This document shows positions 1-8,716 of a DNA stretch of 64,000 bases, piece after piece. Below the pieces are notes generated by a model. It worked only from the letters and a program-made list of their open reading frames with translations. It ran no database searches and was not told where the DNA came from. The stretch's first letter is position 1; each line of letters begins with the position of its first letter. Source of the DNA: JAFDWR01 sp038216655. Its GTDB lineage: Bacteria; Armatimonadota; Fimbriimonadia; Fimbriimonadales; Fimbriimonadaceae. The stretch is from the NCBI GenBank assembly GCA_038216655.1, contig JBBQPZ010000020.1, positions 4,473-68,472 of the forward strand. Reading direction: 5' to 3'. Position numbers and translations under genes: made by a program.

Positions 1-1081
1 CCTTGCGGAAGCCCGAGCAGAACGCGCCGTCGACCTTCCCCGCCTTAGGGAACACGTCGATCCAAGCCTCGCGGTACGTGCGTTCCGCGAACGCGCCCAT
101 CTTCTCCGAGTAGCCGCAGAACTGGTCGGCTACGAACTGGGCTCCGTCCTCGTAGCTCCACGCCCGGAACTGACCCTTCAGTGGAGCAAACAGGTCGAAG
201 AAGCCCATCTTGGGGATTCCGAGGGCGCGGGCCTTGGCGTTCATGTACCGGCGGAAGTCGGGGAATGACTCCCGAGCCGCCGCGAGCATCGCGTCGAGGG
301 TTTCGCGGTCGATGTTCGCCCCGAACAGCGCCTGATCAAGCGCCGAGTTCCAGCCTCGTCGCGAAGAGAGGGTGTTGACGGCACCCTTGAGTCCGTTCAT
401 CGCCGCGGCGACGGGAACTTCATTCGCTTTCCAAGCCGCGAGTTCGGCCTCGTAGCCGGCCTTGCGGACGGCGCGGTCCGGGTCGTAGGCGAAGTTGCGA
501 GTCATGCTCATCGAGAGCTTCTGCGTGCCGCTCGGCAGGGGAACATTGACTTCGATCTGGCTGGAGACGTTGCTCTGCAGCTTCTCCCATCCCGAGGTGC
601 TGCTCTGCGCGAGATCGCTGGCCAGCGACTCCTCAGCGGGCGACATCAAGTGTTGGGCGGCGACGTGAATCTTGCTGAGCGCGTAGGCGTGGGCAGCGAG
701 GTACTCCGAACTGGCGACCATCGCGGGCACATCCAACGATCCAACCCACGCGGTCGCGCGGACGCTGAGCTTTCGATAGGGCAGCACGAGCATCTCGAAC
801 TCGCTCGCGGCAGCCTGGGCGACGTCGTCCTTCGAGTTCGCCGCAACCCGGCACTCGACGTAGGAAGACATCACCTCGATTTGCTCGGCGACTTCGTTTT
901 GGGCGCGAATCACGGCCTCCAGCGAAGCCACGTCACTCTTCCGTTCCGCACTCTCCAATGTCTCGGCGAATCGCTCAATCACGATCGTCAGGGTCATGCA
1001 GGCGGCCCGGTACTCGGCCGAATCGGTGCCGGGGAAAAAGACGTCGAGGTCCCAGTTGACGGGAAGGGCGGCGATGCTCAT
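1..1081 (-). CDS. M3 family oligoendopeptidase, N-terminal part (cut by window edge)
   Basis: The minus strand reads open from an ATG at 1081 to the window edge, about 360 codons. It begins MSIAALPVNWDLDVFFPG and includes FFDLFAPL and an EAWIDVFPKAGKVDGAFC block, the pattern that precedes the catalytic region in PepF-type M3 zinc oligopeptidases. Members are cytoplasmic and trim short peptides. The HEXXH zinc site would lie beyond the left edge, so catalytic competence cannot be judged. The gene diverges from an Lrp/AsnC-type regulator with 56 bases between the two starts, so the promoters must share that space and the regulator may control this gene (inference). Confidence 0.85.
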   Translation of the reverse strand, partial: MSIAALPVNWDLDVFFPGTDSAEYRAACMTLTIVIERFAETLESAERKSDVASLEAVIRAQNEVAEQIEVMSSYVECRVAANSKDDVAQAAASEFEMLVLPYRKLSVRATAWVGSLDVPAMVASSEYLAAHAYALSKIHVAAQHLMSPAEESLASDLAQSSTSGWEKLQSNVSSQIEVNVPLPSGTQKLSMSMTRNFAYDPDRAVRKAGYEAELAAWKANEVPVAAAMNGLKGAVNTLSSRRGWNSALDQALFGANIDRETLDAMLAAARESFPDFRRYMNAKARALGIPKMGFFDLFAPLKGQFRAWSYEDGAQFVADQFCGYSEKMGAFAERTYREAWIDVFPKAGKVDGAFCSGFRK

Positions 1082-1137
1082 GCCTCAGTGTCGCCTAATC
1101 TTTGCGTCAGGCACAAGCGAACGGCTAATCTAATCAC

Positions 1138-1611
1138 ATGGCGACGGTAAAAACCCATCTCGACGAAGTCGACGTCCGGCTTCTGGCCCTGCTTCAGGAC
1201 GATGGGCGGATCACCAATGCCGATCTGGCCAAGAGTGTTGGACTCTCTCCCCCCTCGGTTCTCCAACGTGTACGTGCCCTGGAGAAGGCGGGGCTGATCC
1301 GCGGCTACCACGCCCTCCTCGACGCCGACCGGCTGGGGCTGAAGATCACCGCGTTCGCCATGGTGACCCTAGCGCTGCATCAAGAACAGCCGATCGAGCG
1401 GTTCCGGCGGAGCGTTCAGGACATCGATGAGATTCTGGAGTGCTACCACATCAGCGGCGAATTCGACTTCATCATGAAGATCGTCGTGCGCGACATCCGC
1501 GCCTACGAACAGCTGATTCGCGAAAAGCTGAGCAAGATTAAGGGGATCGGCACGATCCGATCATCCTTTGTCTTGGCACCGACAAAGCACACCACGAAGC
1601 TGCCTCTCTAG
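1138..1611 (+). CDS. Lrp/AsnC family transcriptional regulator
   Basis: A 157-residue protein of the usual Lrp/AsnC length. The N-terminal winged helix-turn-helix (about residues 8-60) has the family pattern DVRLLALLQDDGRITNADLA followed by VGLSPPSVLQRVRALEKAG. The C-terminal RAM effector domain (about 70-150) contains the ECYHISGEFDFIMKIV strand typical of the family. Such proteins sense amino acids and often regulate a divergent neighbour. Here the neighbour is the M3 peptidase, which would make a peptide-use circuit; that link is inference. The effector cannot be predicted from the sequence. Confidence 0.93.
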   Translation: MATVKTHLDEVDVRLLALLQDDGRITNADLAKSVGLSPPSVLQRVRALEKAGLIRGYHALLDADRLGLKITAFAMVTLALHQEQPIERFRRSVQDIDEILECYHISGEFDFIMKIVVRDIRAYEQLIREKLSKIKGIGTIRSSFVLAPTKHTTKLPL

Positions 1612-1735
1612 AGGCACGGTTAAGAACCGATTAGCGTCGCGTTAAGGATCAACGGTTAACAATGTCTCCTTAATGTTCGCCCGTGAGAATATCTTCGTGG
1701 CGCGCCCCCAGGCTCGCCCGAAAGGACGAACCACC

Positions 1736-2701
1736 ATGCGAAAGGCATTTACGCTCATTGAGCTCCTCGTCGTCATCGCGATCATCGCGATCTTAGCCGC
1801 CATCCTCTTTCCCGTCTTTGCTCAGGCCAAACTAGCGGCAAAGAAGACTTCCGACCTGTCCAATCTCAAGCAGATCGGCCTATCTACGAAGCTCTACATC
1901 GCGGACTACGATGACAATCTGTACCCGCACCGCTTCAACTGCCCCGGACCTGGTGCCGGCAGCGTTTGCGATGCCTATGTAGACCCCTCGCGACCCAGCG
2001 GCCTGACCGCCGACGCGGAGATGCTCCAGGACAACGGGAACGGCCCCGGAGCCCTGTATCGCTACTACTGGATCTACATGCTCAAGCCGTACACCAAGAA
2101 CACGGCTCTCTACCGGAACCCGGCCGGAGACAACAAGTTCGTTGCCGACTCCAACCAGTCGTTCTATCAGTGTAAGGGCGCGGGCTGCACCGGCACCAAC
2201 TACGGTGGTCAGAACAGCTATGGTCACAACGACGCCTGGCTCTCTCCCGCCGGTGCGTTCTCGGGAGCTACCGGTCAGCCGACTTCAGTGGTCGAGACGA
2301 CGGTTCCGAACGTTGCGAACACGATCATGATCATCGATGCCAGCTACTACGGCGTCGTGCCGGACATCTTCAATGAGTCCGGTCTCCTTCAAACGTCCAA
2401 GTTCACGGGAACGGAACTCGCCGACATGCAGACGATGCTCGGCCAGCAAGGCGGTCAATACCGCTACTACTGGAAGAACATTGGTGGTTCCAACTGGAGC
2501 TACAGCGCCGGTGAATCTGGCCCCTTGGCGTCAGGTGCCGCGGGCATGCCCGGGAAGGCCATCGAACTCGGAAAGAAGCCCTTCGGCGGCAAGCTCAACG
2601 CCCAGTTCGTTGATGGCCACGCGAAGGCGATCGACTACAACCGCGCCATCGGCGACCCCTGCCTCTGGGTGACCAGCGGCGTCGCCGCCTGCGGCTCGTA
2701 A
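1736..2701 (+). CDS. Pseudopilin-like protein with N-terminal methylation motif
   Basis: The start is placed at the ATG at 1736, which follows AAAGGACGAACC and begins MRKAFTLIELLVVIAIIA, a class III prepilin signal. An in-frame start 63 bases upstream would put 21 unlikely residues before it. The product is 321 residues: one N-terminal hydrophobic helix, then a secreted domain ending in a VDGHAKAIDYNRA motif like the H-x-DG C-terminus of the DUF1559-type proteins abundant in Planctomycetes and Armatimonadota. It should be cleaved after the Lys-Ala region by a prepilin peptidase and remain in or cross the envelope. The exact role of this family is not established. A second member lies at 40336. 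Confidence 0.9.
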   Translation: MRKAFTLIELLVVIAIIAILAAILFPVFAQAKLAAKKTSDLSNLKQIGLSTKLYIADYDDNLYPHRFNCPGPGAGSVCDAYVDPSRPSGLTADAEMLQDNGNGPGALYRYYWIYMLKPYTKNTALYRNPAGDNKFVADSNQSFYQCKGAGCTGTNYGGQNSYGHNDAWLSPAGAFSGATGQPTSVVETTVPNVANTIMIIDASYYGVVPDIFNESGLLQTSKFTGTELADMQTMLGQQGGQYRYYWKNIGGSNWSYSAGESGPLASGAAGMPGKAIELGKKPFGGKLNAQFVDGHAKAIDYNRAIGDPCLWVTSGVAACGS

Positions 2702-2721
2702 GGGCTCAGCGGTCAGTAGAA

Positions 2722-2753
2722 AGGGGTGGGTGCTCTGGCACCCGCCCTCTTTC
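2722..2753 (+). terminator. Rho-independent terminator of the pseudopilin gene
   Basis: A 9-bp stem (GGTGGGTGC / GCACCCGCC, one G-T pair) with a TCTG loop is followed by CTCTTT. It begins about 20 bases after the pseudopilin stop codon. Confidence 0.75.
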
Positions 2754-3027
2754 GTGATTCGTGAGGGGTGCGGTTGTACCTCCTAGTTTCCAGCAGGGGG
2801 TGACACGGTTTGCCGCCAGCAAAGCCTGCCTAACCGCCCGCCAAGCCCGTCACGGCAGGCCGTGAAGTTGCTCGGAACTGCCATCGAACTTGCGTTGCAA
2901 GCTCTCCGCAAATGGCAACTCCCCGGGGTGGTCGTTTCGGACGAAACTCCTTCCGGCGCGTCACAACCGTGACCGCAAGCACAACAACCTATGAGGCGGG
3001 TTCAAAGCACCGCTCTCAGAGGGTGGT
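2754..3027 (+). other. Long leader region upstream of a PEP-CTERM gene, possibly structured
   Basis: About 270 bases without a gene. It contains paired segments (ACACGG facing CCGTGA around 2801-2865, and GTTTC-GGAC-GAAAC near 2945) and ends in an AGAGGGTGGT ribosome-binding site before the ATG at 3028. The string GCAAAGCCTGCCTAA resembles part of the c-di-GMP-I riboswitch core, but the remaining conserved blocks are missing, so no class is assigned. Confidence 0.35.
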
Positions 3028-3878
3028 ATGCAGACTAATCGATTTTCAAACATCATTCGGCGGCTTCCGGTCGCGATCCTAATTGCAGGTGTGCCGCTCA
3101 CGGCCTCGGCACTCGGCAGCAGCTATTCCACCGGGTTCGAGGACTTCTCCCTCGGCCAATTAAGCCCGGACATGAACTCGGCCCAGGGTGGCTGGTCCGG
3201 TGGTGCCCAAGGTGGGTTGACCAATAACAACCCGGGAGACGAAGCGATCACGAACGCCGACTCCCACGGAGGATCGCAATCATGGCGGCTCTCTCGAGGC
3301 TACAACAGCCCGGGCCAAGGCACCGCGTTCTCACCGAACATCACACCCCTTTCCCTTGAAGGCGATGTGTTCACCGGGTCAATCTGGTTCAAAGCCGTGA
3401 CCGCGGGAGACAATTCCTCCGTCGCCATCGAAACAGGGACGCCAGATGGAACGGATCGCGCGAACATCGTCGCTTACATAACGAATGGCGCGGGCGGATT
3501 GTCGCTGACCTCGTACACTGGCGCGAACTTCGACAACGTCGGCATCGCAACGGGGGTCTCGGCCACCACTTGGCACAACCTCAGCTTCACGATCACGAAG
3601 AGTGGGTTTACCGACGCAACGTCACTCTCCTCGACGGAGGCTCCGCGATTAATTTCGACGGCAGCCTAAACCTGTGGCGACAGTCCCTATCGTTTGACTA
3701 CGCCGAGTCAAGTCGACTAAAGCTCCGTCCCCGGGGCCAAAACGACGCCAGCACGAACGGTTTCTACTTCGATGACATCAGCTATAGTGTCGCCGCACCC
3801 GTCCCCGAGCCTTGCTCACTCGTAGCTCTCGGACTCGGAGGAATTGCCCTCATCCGAAGACGACGTAATCGCGCCTAA
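3028..3878 (+). pseudogene. PEP-CTERM surface protein, frameshifted
   Basis: The first reading frame (3028-3669) gives a signal peptide and a secreted domain with the pattern YSTGFEDFSLGQLS, as in LamG-like PEP-CTERM proteins. The C-terminus continues in another frame to 3878: INFDGSLNLW, then FYFDDISYSVA and the sorting signal VPEPCSLVALGLGG followed by IRRRRNRA. The join falls near 3609-3620 and equals one missing base. Together the parts would give about 283 residues. Proteins of this class are anchored or released by exosortase; no exosortase is in the window. The break could be a real mutation or a sequencing error; no slippery heptamer was found at the join. Confidence 0.8.
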
Positions 3879-3957
3879 TCAGCCGCTTCGACGCTCGGCT
3901 CCCTTGCGACTCGTTGCAGCGGAGCCGTTTCACTTTTATCCTTACCAGCACGGGCAC

Positions 3958-4680
3958 CTAGCGAGATGCCAACTCCACTCGCTCCAAGGCCATTTCGAGG
4001 TCGTTGGGTGCACCTTGTCCGTGGTGATCCCCACCCCGGATGAGCTCGTAAACCCGCGCGGCAAGCGCGGCCCCGATGACCGGACCCACTAAATAGGGCC
4101 AGACGAACCCCAGTGCCGATCCTCCCGCAAACAAGGCGGGAGCTAGGCTACGTGCAGGATTCATCGAACAACCGGTCAGAGGACCGCCAAACAGACCGCA
4201 AAGCGCCACCGCCATGCCGATCGCCAGACCGGGAACTGCCCCGCTAACCCTCCGATCTGTGGCCACTGAGATGATGACGAGCATCAAGAAGAAGCTCAGA
4301 ATTCCCTCCACCCCCACGCACCGCGCCAGGTCGATGGCCGGGACGGTGGCTCCAAAGTGGACCGCCGCCGCTTGGGTTCCAAACAGCAGCAAGTGCATCG
4401 CACTCGCAGCAAGAGCGCCCAGCAATTAGGCTCCGACATACATCGGTACGAACCGCCACGGAAACCTCCTCGCGACCGCAAACCCGATCGTGACCGCAGG
4501 GTTGAAGTGCGCCGCCGAGATGTGGCCGAGTGCGTAGATCGCGGCCGCGACGGTCAGGCCAAATACGGCATTTACCTCCAGGTGAGCCGTCGGCGAACCC
4601 GCCAAAGTTGCCTTTGCTCCGCATCCGAAAAACACGATCGCAAAAGTGCCCAGCGCCTCGGCCACGCACCGACGCCGCAT
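3958..4680 (-). pseudogene. MIP family aquaporin (AqpS-like) with in-frame stop
   Basis: Read through one stop codon, this is a 240-residue aquaporin with both NPA boxes: HFNPAVTIG in the N-terminal half and SMNPARSLAP in the C-terminal half. At 4426-4428 a TAA interrupts the frame in MYVGA-stop-LLGALAAS, where aquaporins usually have Gln; one C-to-T change of CAA would explain it. The gene starts directly after an arsC stub and lies downstream of arsR. In Sinorhizobium meliloti an aquaporin in an ars operon lets arsenite flow out after ArsC reduces arsenate, and this locus looks like a decayed version of that cassette (inference). Reinitiation at the TTG after the stop is possible but would yield half a pore. 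Confidence 0.85.
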
Positions 4681-4770
4681 CTAGACCTTCACCTCGATCG
4701 AGTCGAGAAGCGCCTCTGCCATCTGCGACCGACCCGCGTTACGAACGCAGACAAATAACCCCGTCTTCAA
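4681..4770 (-). pseudogene. Arsenate reductase (ArsC, LMW phosphatase type) N-terminal stub
   Basis: A TTG at 4770 behind a GGGAGGTG ribosome-binding site starts a 29-codon frame containing LFVCVRNAGRSQMAEALL. This is the N-terminal P-loop (CX5R: C-VRNAG-R) of thioredoxin-coupled arsenate reductases. The frame then ends in DSIEVKV and a stop, so about 100 residues, including the remaining cysteines, are missing. The stop abuts the aquaporin ATG, consistent with an internal deletion that kept the operon junctions. Just upstream, 4778-4861 holds another short frame (27 codons, MSTNDLTE...) behind an AAGGAG site; it matches nothing I recognise and may be a further remnant. Confidence 0.75.
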
Positions 4771-4868
4771 GCCTGCTTCACCTCCCGAATGGAGCGCCGC
4801 CTCGCCGCTTTTTTGGCGAGCCCAAATCGCTAACGCACTCGGTTAGGTCGTTAGTTGACATAAGCTCC

Positions 4869-5231
4869 TTAGCAGCAGTCCGTCTGGCTCGAGGCGTCGT
4901 TGAAAAAAGCTGTGAGGCGGGCGACGGATTCCCGATTCACGCTGCAGATCATGTGCTTGCCCCGTCGCTCGACGAGGATGAGACCGGCCCGGCGAAGCTT
5001 GTCCAGGTGGAACGAGACCGTCGAGGTGATCTTCTCCCCTCCGGTGATGTGGCAGCAAACTTCGCCTGCGGTCATCGCCTCCGAGATGCGTGAAACATCC
5101 CCCCCCCCGTCAGTCACCGCCACCGGGCAGCAACAGCCGAGCAGCAACTGAAAAATGTGAGCGCGAGTCGGCTCCCCGAGAGCGCTGCACATCGTCGAAA
5201 GCTCTTTGTGATCCACAAATTGATTATGCAC
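4869..5231 (-). CDS. arsR: ArsR family metalloid-responsive repressor
   Basis: A winged helix-turn-helix repressor with the recognition pattern ITSTVSFHLDKLRRAGLI. Cysteines are grouped as LLLGCCCP, GEVCCH and a terminal TDCC, which suits As(III)/Sb(III) sensing; which residues bind cannot be settled here. The frame is open to 5390, but that would place the operator inside the coding region. I choose the GTG at 5231, giving 120 residues, close to family length; ATG 5192 is an alternative with a weak AAAGAG site. It is the first gene of the arsR-arsC stub-aquaporin cassette and appears intact. Confidence 0.85.
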   Translation of the reverse strand: MHNQFVDHKELSTMCSALGEPTRAHIFQLLLGCCCPVAVTDGGGDVSRISEAMTAGEVCCHITGGEKITSTVSFHLDKLRRAGLILVERRGKHMICSVNRESVARLTAFFNDASSQTDCC

Positions 5232-5235
5232 TACG

Positions 5236-5253
5236 TTTCTATAAATATAGAAA
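5236..5253. promoter_or_regulatory. Probable ArsR operator
   Basis: A perfect inverted repeat TTTCTAT-AAAT-ATAGAAA sits just upstream of the chosen arsR start in an otherwise GC-rich region. It has the form of ArsR/SmtB operators and would allow autoregulation. Confidence 0.7.
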
Positions 5254-5426
5254 TGTATTGCTCCATCTACGATTGCGGTTGACTTTCGGAAGATCCTGAA
5301 GCCTAGGCAATAGAGGAGACAACCAAGAGCGTCTTGAGAGTACTTAAGACCGACAAGAACATCCGATGTGTGCAGGAATTCCCGCATCACTCCAGAGCGT
5401 TATCTCAACCCTCTCTGCCCAATCCC

Positions 5427-7658
5427 TCACTTCGAGGCGGTCCGGCCGAACATCCGCAGAATCGAAATGACGTCGCTGAAGTTGGAAATCTTGTTCATCA
5501 CCTGCTGGAGGTGCGTCGTGTCGGTGACGTCAATGGTGACGTCGATCTCGGCGGTTTGATTCTGCAGAGTTCGGATCTTAGCCGCTGACACGTTGGTTTT
5601 CGACTCGCCGAAGATCGTCGAGATGTCCATCAGAAGGCCCTGGCGATTGACGGAGATGATCCTCAGTGCCACCGCATAGGGGTTGCCGTCGGTGGGCCAC
5701 TCGTACTTGAGCAGCCGTTCCGCCTCGGTCGCCGCGAGGTTCATTGCGTTGGGGCAGACCTTTCGGTGAATCATAATGCCGCGTCCGCGAGTTACGTAGC
5801 CGACCACCTCGTCGCCAGGAATCGGGCTGCAGCATTTGGCCCGGCTGAGCATCACGTTCTCGATCCCCTTAGTGACGAGTGTTAGGCGGCCTTCCTTGGT
5901 GCGCGAGACCTCGATCCGGTCGACCGCGGCCTGCTCCTGCACCAAACCCCGCATCTTCACGATGGCGGTATGGACCCCGATGAGGCCGAGGCCGACCCGC
6001 GAAAGAAAATCCTGACCCGTCTCGCAGCCGGTCATCGTCTTGGCAACAATGTTCAGCTTCTCTTCGCCGAGGTAATTCTTCGGTTCGAGCCCGAGAGAGC
6101 GGAGTTCCTTGTCGAGGATTTCCCTGCCCCGGGAGGCATCCTCGGTCTTGCTAAGCTTGCGGAAGTGGCTGCGGAGCTTGTTGCGGGTGTGCGCCGACTT
6201 GACGAACTCGAGCCAGTCGAGGCTCGGAGATGCGTTCGAACGGTTAATCAACTCGACGACATCGCCGTTCTTAAGCTCGGTGCTGAGCGGCACAATTGAG
6301 CCATTCACCTTCGCCCCGACGAGCGTCATGCCGAGGTGGGTGTGAACCCGGAACGCGAAGTCGACGGTGGTCGATTCTTTGGGGAGGTCGATAACATCTC
6401 CCTTCGGAGTGAACACAAACACCTGCTCGCTGAAGAGATCGGTCGAAAGCGACCGGAGGAAGTCGGAGCTAGTGCGGGCGTCGGTGGACCAGTCGAAAAG
6501 CTGCTCCCTTAGCTGCTTGAGACGCGAAGTCTCGTCGAGCGAAGCCTTCCCTTCCTTATAGGTCCAGTGGGCGGCCACGCCGAATTCGGCGACTTGGTGC
6601 ATCGCAAGGGTTCGGATCTGAACCTCAAGCGGGCTCCCTCCCGGCCCGACGACCTTCGTGTGGAGCGACTGATAGCCGTTCGGCTTCGGGCGGGCGATGT
6701 AATCGTAGAACAGGCTCGCGATCGGAATCCAGGTGTCGTGAACGATCCCAAGCGCTAGATAGCAATCGCTCTTTTCGTTGACGATCACCCGCAAAGCCAG
6801 CAGATCGTAGATCTCCTCGAACTCAAGGCCCTGCTTGACCATCTTGTTGAAGATGGAATACAGGTGCTTCGGGCGGCCCTTGATCTCGACCAGCGCGATC
6901 CCCCGCTGCTCGAATTTCTCCTTGAGCGTCCGGATCGCCAGGTTAAGTTGCTCTTCCCTTTCCTTACGGGATTTGCCCACCAGCTCGCTAACTTCGGCGA
7001 ACTCCTTCGGGTGCAGGTGCTGGAACGCGAGGTCTTCGAGTTGCCACTTGATCTGCCAGATCCCAAGTCGCGCCGCGAGCGGCGCGTAAACATCGAGCGT
7101 CTCGTTGGCAATGCGCGTGCGCTTCTCGGGGGGCAAGGCATCGAGGGTCTGCATGTTATGCAGGCGATCGGCGAGCTTGATGACCATGACCCGAAAGTCC
7201 TTGGCCATCGCGAGAAGCATCTTGCGGAGGCTCTCGGCCGCGCGGGCGGTCTCGGCCGCGGCGCGCTGCCGCGCATTCAAGTCGGCGACGAGATTGAATT
7301 TGAGCTTAGTGACGCCCTCGACGAGGTGGAGCACGTCCGCGCCGAACGCCCTCTCGATCACCTCAGCCGAAACCGCGAGGCTATCCTCGACCACATCGTG
7401 CAACAGGGCCGCGATGAGGGTGTCGTCGTCCATCTGCAGGTTGACGAGCGACCGCGCTACCGCCAGAGGATGAAGGATGTACGGCTCGCCAGAGGAGCGC
7501 GTCTGGCCCGAATGGGCCTTCTCGGCGAGGATATAGGCGTAACGAATCTTCGGGATAGCCGCGTCGGGCCGCTGGTCTCGGACGGCATCCAGCAACTCGT
7601 GGAGCCCCTCGGGATCCTCCCAGTCTGCCGGTATGTTAAGGGCCGCCATTGTCGCCAT
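5427..7658 (-). CDS. rel: Bifunctional (p)ppGpp synthetase/hydrolase (RelA/SpoT)
   Basis: A 743-residue protein of standard long RSH length. The HD hydrolase domain carries HDVVED at about 87-92. The synthetase domain (about 240-370) has GRPKHLYSIFNKM and RPKPNGYQSLHT. A TGS domain follows (VFTPKGDVIDLP, about 400-460), then a C-terminal ACT domain (last 75 residues). It makes and degrades the alarmone (p)ppGpp on ribosomes under starvation. Both catalytic motifs are present, so both activities are expected. It lies 65 bases downstream of kdsB on the same strand and may be co-transcribed. Confidence 0.97.
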   Translation of the reverse strand: MATMAALNIPADWEDPEGLHELLDAVRDQRPDAAIPKIRYAYILAEKAHSGQTRSSGEPYILHPLAVARSLVNLQMDDDTLIAALLHDVVEDSLAVSAEVIERAFGADVLHLVEGVTKLKFNLVADLNARQRAAAETARAAESLRKMLLAMAKDFRVMVIKLADRLHNMQTLDALPPEKRTRIANETLDVYAPLAARLGIWQIKWQLEDLAFQHLHPKEFAEVSELVGKSRKEREEQLNLAIRTLKEKFEQRGIALVEIKGRPKHLYSIFNKMVKQGLEFEEIYDLLALRVIVNEKSDCYLALGIVHDTWIPIASLFYDYIARPKPNGYQSLHTKVVGPGGSPLEVQIRTLAMHQVAEFGVAAHWTYKEGKASLDETSRLKQLREQLFDWSTDARTSSDFLRSLSTDLFSEQVFVFTPKGDVIDLPKESTTVDFAFRVHTHLGMTLVGAKVNGSIVPLSTELKNGDVVELINRSNASPSLDWLEFVKSAHTRNKLRSHFRKLSKTEDASRGREILDKELRSLGLEPKNYLGEEKLNIVAKTMTGCETGQDFLSRVGLGLIGVHTAIVKMRGLVQEQAAVDRIEVSRTKEGRLTLVTKGIENVMLSRAKCCSPIPGDEVVGYVTRGRGIMIHRKVCPNAMNLAATEAERLLKYEWPTDGNPYAVALRIISVNRQGLLMDISTIFGESKTNVSAAKIRTLQNQTAEIDVTIDVTDTTHLQQVMNKISNFSDVISILRMFGRTASK

Positions 7659-7723
7659 GGTGTCGCCTGACTGCCAATCCGACCAAGCGACGTTGCTTAG
7701 AGGTGTGGTGAGTTCAGTATAAC

Positions 7724-8461
7724 TTACGCCTTTTCAGGCTGGCGTGCGGCCAGGATGCGCCGCACTTCCTCCGCTTGTTCAGGCGTATCGACGGCCAACT
7801 CCGAGCCCTGTCCCTCAAACATGGAAATCGAGAAACCCAACTCAAGGAATCTGAGCTGTTCCAAACTCTCGGTTCGCTCCAGCGGCGTAGGTCCAGAGGC
7901 GGCAAACGCCAGAAGGGCGGGTCGCCGATAGGCGTACAGCCCGATGTGCTTGTAAACCGGATTCACTCGGGGGTTGCGCGCAAAAGGAATGGTATGGCGA
8001 CTGAAATAGAGCGCCTTCTCGGACTGGGCCATCACCACCTTGACGACGGCGGGGTTCTCCAACTCCTCGTCCGGGCAAACCGCATACAGCGAGCCCACTT
8101 CGCGGTGAGGGTCTTCCAACATGGGACGCGCCAGGGCGCGAATGCTCGCCGGCTGGATCAAAGGCTCATCGCCCTGCACGTTCACGTACAAATCCGCAGG
8201 GTGCTTGTGAGAGACCTCGACGATCCGATCGGTTCCACTTGGGTGGTCGATGCGCGTCCGCACCGCCTCGACCCCAAATCCCGCGCACGCATCAAGAATC
8301 TCGTCATCCGGGGTCGCCACGAGCACCTGCTCGGCCACCCGCGCCTCCCTCGCCGCCTCCACCACCCACTGGATCATCGGCTTCCCCATCAGGTCGCACA
8401 GAGGCTTACCGGGGAATCGGGTGCTCGCCATTCGGGCGGGAATCACGATGATGCAGCGCAT
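7724..8461 (-). CDS. kdsB: 3-deoxy-manno-octulosonate cytidylyltransferase
   Basis: A 245-residue protein, the normal KdsB size. The nucleotide-binding N-terminus IPARMASTRFPGKPL (about residues 7-21) and the NVQGDEPLI motif are clear. It activates Kdo with CTP to CMP-Kdo for lipopolysaccharide core assembly in the cytoplasm, which implies an outer membrane with Kdo-containing LPS. It starts at ATG 8461, only about 30 bases after a terminator-like hairpin, and precedes rel. Confidence 0.95.
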   Translation of the reverse strand: MRCIIVIPARMASTRFPGKPLCDLMGKPMIQWVVEAAREARVAEQVLVATPDDEILDACAGFGVEAVRTRIDHPSGTDRIVEVSHKHPADLYVNVQGDEPLIQPASIRALARPMLEDPHREVGSLYAVCPDEELENPAVVKVVMAQSEKALYFSRHTIPFARNPRVNPVYKHIGLYAYRRPALLAFAASGPTPLERTESLEQLRFLELGFSISMFEGQGSELAVDTPEQAEEVRRILAARQPEKA

Positions 8462-8491
8462 CGCCAGAGGCTACCCGTCCGCCCAAAAAGG

Positions 8492-8527
8492 GCAAAAGAA
8501 AGGCACCCCGCCAAAGCGGAGCGCCTT
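8492..8527 (-). terminator. Terminator-like hairpin just upstream of kdsB
   Basis: On the minus strand a 12-bp stem (AAGGCGCTCCGC / GCGGGGTGCCTT, with G-T pairs) with a TTTG loop is followed by TCTTTT. It lies 190 bases after the diguanylate cyclase gene and only about 30 bases before the kdsB start, with little room for a separate kdsB promoter. It could terminate the upstream transcript or act as an attenuator. Confidence 0.65.
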
Positions 8528-8716
8528 CTCTGTTCCAGGGAGGAGGGGTTCATTACGAATCCCGCCGAATCCTAAGTTGCGAGTTCGCTAAAACCCACAA
8601 CCTCCCCGGTGTTTACGTTCACTTATCATTCGTTCACACCACCTCCTTTTGTTTAGAGTCAATGGGATATACGAGCGCAAAGACCCAATTGGTTCTCAAA
8701 TGGGTCCAATGATCGC

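Noticed and set aside
2754..3027. Clear c-di-GMP-I riboswitch
   Set aside because: Only one conserved string is present; the GGGCAAACC and tetraloop-receptor parts are missing.
3601..3625. Programmed -1 frameshift in the PEP-CTERM gene
   Set aside because: The codons at the join do not form an X-XXY-YYZ slippery heptamer and no strong downstream pseudoknot is visible.
4426..4428. Recoded stop or alternative genetic code in the aquaporin
   Set aside because: The stop here is TAA and the other in-frame stop in the window is TGA; all intact genes use standard stops.
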